In this document: piece after piece, positions 59,686 through 64,000 of the stretch
Layout: the number at the start of each line of letters is the position of its first letter
Position numbering within the stretch: position 1 is the stretch's first letter
Assembly (NCBI GenBank): GCA_001414485.1
Contig: LLEY01000118.1
Location: forward strand, 62,001-126,000
Length of the DNA stretch: 64,000 bases
Reading direction: 5' to 3'
DNA from: Calycina herbarum
Lineage: Eukaryota > Ascomycota > Leotiomycetes > Helotiales > Pezizellaceae
Notes under the pieces: model-generated
Seen by the model: only the letters and a program-made list of their open reading frames with translations
Told to the model about the DNA's origin: nothing
Databases searched by the model: none
Made by a program: the position numbers and the translations under genes

Positions 59686-61485
59686 TATTTGTTTATTTCC
59701 TAAAAGATTATACTAAATAACTTTCTAGTTTTAAATTCTTAAAATATTACCTCGACTTTTCTAACTATACCGACTATAGTATACTAGCCTTCTATTTCTA
59801 GTATAGCTTCCTTGTTATTAGATAGCGTACTTAAGAAACTAGGTTTTAGTTATCTTATAAAGCTATTAGAACCCTGTTATTACTATAAACTAGTTTCTTC
59901 TTAAAGATCTACGACTATCTATACGTCTTCTATCTTAGGCTAACTAGATATTCTATTAGATATTACCTATTCTAGTCTAGGTTTCTTAAATTCGATGGTT
60001 TCTCTTCTAGTAATAAGGCTTACTATCGTTACTCTGTCTTATTCGTTTTAAACTATTATATAAGTAGTTAAAATAGTAGGATTAATTTCTTAAGTAGAAT
60101 ATAAGCTCTAAAAATCAGGTTTCTAGTTTTCTATATATATCTATCTATTCTCTCTCTCGAAGGTTCTAATAAATACCTATGTCTCGTCTTATTTAGACTT
60201 ATATATTCTTAGATTTACTTCTAACGAATCAGATTCTAATTCTAATAACTCTAATAAACTTATTAATAGTAGTAATTCGTACTCTACTTAAAGAGATAAT
60301 TCGTATTCTATTTCCGACCGTATATTATAGTATTCTTTAAGAAGTGGATTCCTACTATTATCAGTGTCTTATATCTTACTAACTTATAACTTAATTTCTT
60401 CGTCTAGCTATAGATATATAGTATCTGCTATTATATTCGAGGTATCTGTTTTAATCTACGTACTATATCCTCTAGCTTTAAGTTCTTTATTCGTAAGTTT
60501 AATTTTTTCTAGTAAAGCTACTTCCTTCTAAACAGTAGCGTTAGCTTGTTTCTTCCTCTTAGAGTCTTTCTTCTTACTACACTTGTTTACTCTATAGCTA
60601 GAGAGACTATAGTTATAATATAAGTTCTACTCGCGTCGACGATTTCGATCTTCTTAGGAAAGCTCTCTCTTTAGTAGGTTTCTGTCTTAAGTTCCTTTCC
60701 TTAGTATCTAACGCTTCTAAGTAGTGTTAATTTCTATAAGATCTCTATAGTCCTTCTTCCTACCCTTTCCTTATCGATGTCTATAACTACCTTTCTTCTC
60801 TAAACTTCGCTTATAATTCCGATTATCGATTTTAATTACATCGTTGGTTAATTTATCAAGTATATCTAGGAAGTTATCTCTAGCTAATTCGTCTTTTACG
60901 CTATTCTTTAATCCTCTGTAGAACTACTTACCTAAAGCTTCGTTATTCTAACTAAGACGTGTAGAGTACTACTAGAATATTAATATATACTTAGTAGCTA
61001 ATCTCTTTTATCAGAGGCTATATAAGACCTATACTGCTTTTTTCTTTAAATCTATATCTATAAATACTTAGTTAATTCTCTTCTTAAATCTAGTAATAGT
61101 TAAGAATAATCTCTAAGTACTCTTACTTATAAGATTTAATACTTTTCTATTTAATATTTTATTCTTCTAGAAATCTTCTAAATATAGTTCTATCTAGTTA
61201 TATACTACTCTCTTAAGACAGGTAATAAGCTATATAACTTAATCTATTTTATAAGTAAACTATACTAAATAAAAGTTTAAGTATATTAAAGCTTTTATAA
61301 TAAACTTAGCAAGTTTCTCTAGAGAGCCGTCGAATGTTCTTAGTACTAGCAACTTCACTTCCTCTCTAAGAGTAGTAACTGGTACTACTAGTATTATTAG
61401 CGCTAGAGGTAGTATAGAGGTTAAACCCGAGAATAGTATAGTTTTCGATATTATACCGGCTGTACTTCTAAGCAGGTGCTTAAAG

Positions 61486-61930
61486 TATAACGAAACTTAA
61501 TAAACTAAACAAAGATAACTAAGTCTCGAAGGTTAGTATATAAGTAAGAAGTATAGACGTAATAGGTTGTTTACTTAGAAGTGAACTCGTTACTTATATC
61601 AAAGATATTAAATAAGATAATAAGATTAATAACTAAAGTTAAGTATAAAGATCCTATCTAATAGCAGACGTACTAGTCTTATATATTACTCTTCGTACTA
61701 TCCGAATCCCTTTATAAGCCTAGATCCCTAGATCTCTCTAGATCCTCTAAGGGATCTAATAGGATCTAATACGTAACTTCTAACGTTATCTAATAGTAAG
61801 ATCCTAGAATACCTAAATACCTCTATATTACTAATTCTCTTCTATACTACCTTCTAATTCCTGAATATTATACCTTATTCTATTAGAGCGCTGTCTAGAC
61901 TACTTACTACGTATAACGTGATTCGTAACA
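61486..61930 (-). repeat. LTR of element D (right)
   Basis: 445 bp, starts TATAACG and ends GTAACA. 5' LTR of the minus-strand element. Confidence 0.88.
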
Positions 61931-61935
61931 CTCTC

Positions 61936-62660
61936 CTACGTCTCTAAGAAAAGGCTCTAGAAAGGGAGAAGCACGCCCGATCCTCTCTCTCCTGAATATA
62001 TAGTAACACTTCGTCGTAGCAACTGCTAAAGCTCTCGAGCGTAGTATTATTAGCTAAGCCTTCTTCGGAGGAACCGTAGAAGCTATAGATTACTACCTTA
62101 GCACTGCCCTCGACAAAGCTCTTCCGGACCTTCTCTTATACCTTAGTACCTTCTATACTTAAGTCGCCGGTATTAGCCTGTCTTTCTACTAAGCGTATAT
62201 CTTAGAGGTACCTCCTCTACTACTCTTATCTTCTAAAACCCCTTCTATTATATATAAAGAGAGCTCTACGCTCTCTATAACTCCCTCTCTCTCTCTAGCT
62301 CTAGTGGAAAATTTCTCGTACGTATAGACTATAAGAGGTACCTTAGCGTCTAAAAATATAATAGTAATAGTAATAATAATAATACTACCTCTCTCTTCTA
62401 TTACTTCTAAGCTATAGAAGAATAAGAGGTCCTCAGCTAAATCAGACCTTAGAGTCTTTATCTAGCTATCTTCTAATTCCCTCGAAAGAAAACATTCCGC
62501 TCTAGCTATCTTCCTTACTCTCTATAACCTAAAAATAGACTATAAAGACCTTATATAAGAGGTTCTCTCGGTTAACTCTGGATTCGCTATTATACCTAAG
62601 AATAAGGCCGCTCTAAAAGCTCTTATATCGATAAAGAAGGTATTTATATAGTGTTAGTAT
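61936..62660 (+). pseudogene. Tad-type LINE ORF1 (gag-like) remnant
   Basis: Plus-strand frame with SYVQTIRGTLASKN near 62315, then SDLRVFIQLSSNSLERKHS near 62430-62490 and VLSVNSGFAIIPKNKAALKAL near 62550-62615. This order (Ser/Thr-rich linker, D-R-FVRLP-like motif, SGFA motif) is that of ORF1 in fungal Tad-clade LINEs. Stops upstream; no reverse transcriptase part is seen. The upstream end may have been separated by element D, since 50870-50932 no longer looks like integrase. Confidence 0.5.
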
Positions 62661-64000
62661 AACTTAGTAGCTAATAGTATAATATAAAAAGAGTTGTATT
62701 ATCGTTCGTATATATAGAGCAAAGTTAGCTACTCTAACTACTTAAATAGACCTTAAGCGAGAAGGTCACGTGGAGTGCTATTCACTCTGATTATACCGAC
62801 ACTAGCACTTCTTCAAAACAGTAGAAGTTACTATCTAAAAATTATCAAAATCTCTTATCTCGTCTAGCTAATCATAGCCTTCTATTCTATGTCCTCGACT
62901 AATAAGAGCGTTCTATTCAGAGGTCTTATTATCTCTTATTCCGTTCCATCTATTCTATAAGCTTAATATCTAGCTTACTAGTATCGATTAGCTTTTATAG
63001 AGCGTTATAACAATCCTTCTTAGTTATAGCATCCGCTGGATTACTCTTACTATCGATCTACTTAATTTCGTCGATCTCTCTTAACTTATATACTTCTCGC
63101 AAGTATATGACGTCAATTATTAAGCGCTTCTTCTTAGTAGTGCCTAATTTGGCTATACATTCGTAAATAGACTTCGAATCAGTATATATAACAAGCGGGA
63201 CCTTAAAGCCTAAGATGTTTTCTAGAGTTGATTTAATAGAAGCAGTAGCGTCGAATCCGGAGCTTATTATATATAATTCTAAGGCTAAAACGCTACGAGT
63301 AACTCTTTTACACTTGGTAGAAGACTAATATAAAATATTAGTATTATCGTTCTTATCTACTAGTACTATAACATAGCCGATTTACGATAATAAGTTCTTA
63401 TTATTCGCAAAAGAGCTATCTATAAAGACGTATAATTTAAGCGAGTTTTAGTCCAATTTAACGTATTTAAGCCCTCTTGTAGTATTGTCGATTTGCTATT
63501 GAATTCGCTTATTAAGAAGGCTAATATCGACTTCTTATAAATCGGTTATCTAGGTAGTATATAATAAATCGAATACTACTTCTAGCTAGGACACTGTTGC
63601 TAAATATGCTCTACGAGTACGCTAAGTAATATATTAATCCTTGGTAGATACTATATAGGAAGTGTCTTTAGTATTAGATATCTCTGCTAATACCTTTTAT
63701 ACTAATTTCAAGTACTTTATATAATCCTAGGTAAGCGTAAATAAGCTATCCGTATACTTACTAATTAGCTCTCTATTAAACTAGATTAGATAGGTAATAG
63801 TAAGTTTTTATCTATTCTTTAATATAAATCCAGCTTTCTTAATAACACTTTCTTTCTTATCTACAAAAGCATCGTTTATAAGTATAAGAGTATCGTTAGT
63901 TTAAAGTCCTACTACTCTAAAAGGTCTATCTAATCGTTTAGCATATAAAAGACAGGGGTCGAAAGTGAATTATTCTATTATAAGCTTCGTAGTATAGTGT
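62661..64000 (-). mobile_element. Ty1/Copia element, 3' part, runs off the window
   Basis: Minus-strand Copia-type pol remnant. The left end at 62661 (TGTTAG) is only a guess for the LTR end; no second LTR lies in the window. Confidence 0.55.
62929..64000 (-). pseudogene. Copia reverse transcriptase/RNase H C-terminus
   Basis: Read on the minus strand: VFIDSSFANN near 63430, GYVIVLVDKND near 63370, ALELYIISSGFDATASI near 63260, YTDSKSIYECIAKLG near 63170, SNPADAITKK near 63035, ending in a stop at 62929. These are the ordered motifs of Ty1/Copia RNase H (D-S-SFA, LE, DSK, NPADxxTK). All in-frame stops seen are TAG at likely Gln or Trp positions, as expected from RIP. The rest of pol lies beyond 64000. 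Confidence 0.8.

Larger units (their letters stand above)
51820..61440 (-). pseudogene. gag-pol remnant of element D
   Basis: Minus strand, interrupted at 52911-54770 and 57825-59685. Reverse transcriptase catalytic block reads YLDNILIF near 56665-56690, with the same Asp-to-Asn change as in A. A gag zinc-knuckle region lies near 60600. Full of stops. Boundaries approximate. Confidence 0.7.
50933..61930 (-). mobile_element. Gypsy LTR retrotransposon D, same family as A, with nested insertions
   Basis: Target duplication CTCTC at 50928-50932 and 61931-61935. Left LTR 50933-51812 (880 bp because it contains a 433-bp MITE plus TA; 445 bp without) and right LTR 61486-61930 (445 bp). Minus-strand coding, internally similar to A over much of pol. 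Pogo-like transposons sit at 52911-54770 and 57825-59685. Without insertions the internal part is about 5.95 kb, some 0.3 kb shorter than in A. Confidence 0.88.

Overview
The window looks like filamentous ascomycete (Pezizomycotina) chromosome; a leotiomycete-like origin is a guess from gene content. The evidence is: short introns with GT..AG ends and CTAAC-type branch sites, a HET-domain gene, a fungal bZIP gene, Tad-type LINE, Gypsy, Copia and pogo/Fot1-type elements, and strong repeat-induced point mutation (RIP), seen as TpA excess with loss of CpA/TpG. There are two compartments. Positions 1-28983 are gene-bearing, with normal base composition apart from two small AT-rich transposon islands. 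Positions 28984-64000 are an almost gene-free, AT-rich nest of mutated transposons.

Gene compartment. Positions 1-9647 hold no gene I can support, but a TATA box (1231) and a textbook intron (1928-2011) suggest a transcribed leader or non-coding transcript. Next comes a six-exon Myb/SANT-like regulator (9648-11756) with three consecutive micro-exons. It is followed by a broken DUF3604/PHP-type gene (12520-14649), a doubtful small minus-strand ORF (17677-18255), and an intact HET-domain gene (19478-21307, minus). A 694-bp hAT-like MITE with an 8-bp target duplication lies about 0.5 kb upstream of the HET start. Then follow a two-exon small Cys-rich protein gene (24120-24511), a decayed ankyrin-like minus-strand gene split by a 513-bp TA-type MITE (24991-25957), a small beta-helix-like gene (26271-26705), and an intronless ATF/CREB-type bZIP gene (27567-28616).

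Transposon compartment. I could resolve much of the nest from LTRs and target-site duplications. Host element B (Ty3/Gypsy, plus strand) starts near 29686 and is cut by element A (30726-37978, TSD AAAAC), element C (39600-46307, TSD TTAAG), a 433-bp MITE (47319-47751), a pogo-like transposon (48185-50044), and element D (50933-61930, TSD CTCTC). C carries a solo LTR of the A/D family (44364-44826, TSD TATAT). D carries a second 433-bp MITE and two more pogo-like transposons (52911-54770, 57825-59685). A Tad-LINE ORF1 remnant and the 3' part of a Copia element close the window.

Most interesting points: (1) three pogo-like transposons with different terminal sequences, and the 433-bp MITE family, share one terminal plan: an ACGT end, TA target duplication, then tandem direct repeats with a 17-bp period; (2) all four Gypsy reverse transcriptases carry the same RIP change of the catalytic YxDD to YxDN; (3) the micro-exon cluster in the Myb-like gene. 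No element in the nest has an intact open frame, so I infer that all are dead copies.
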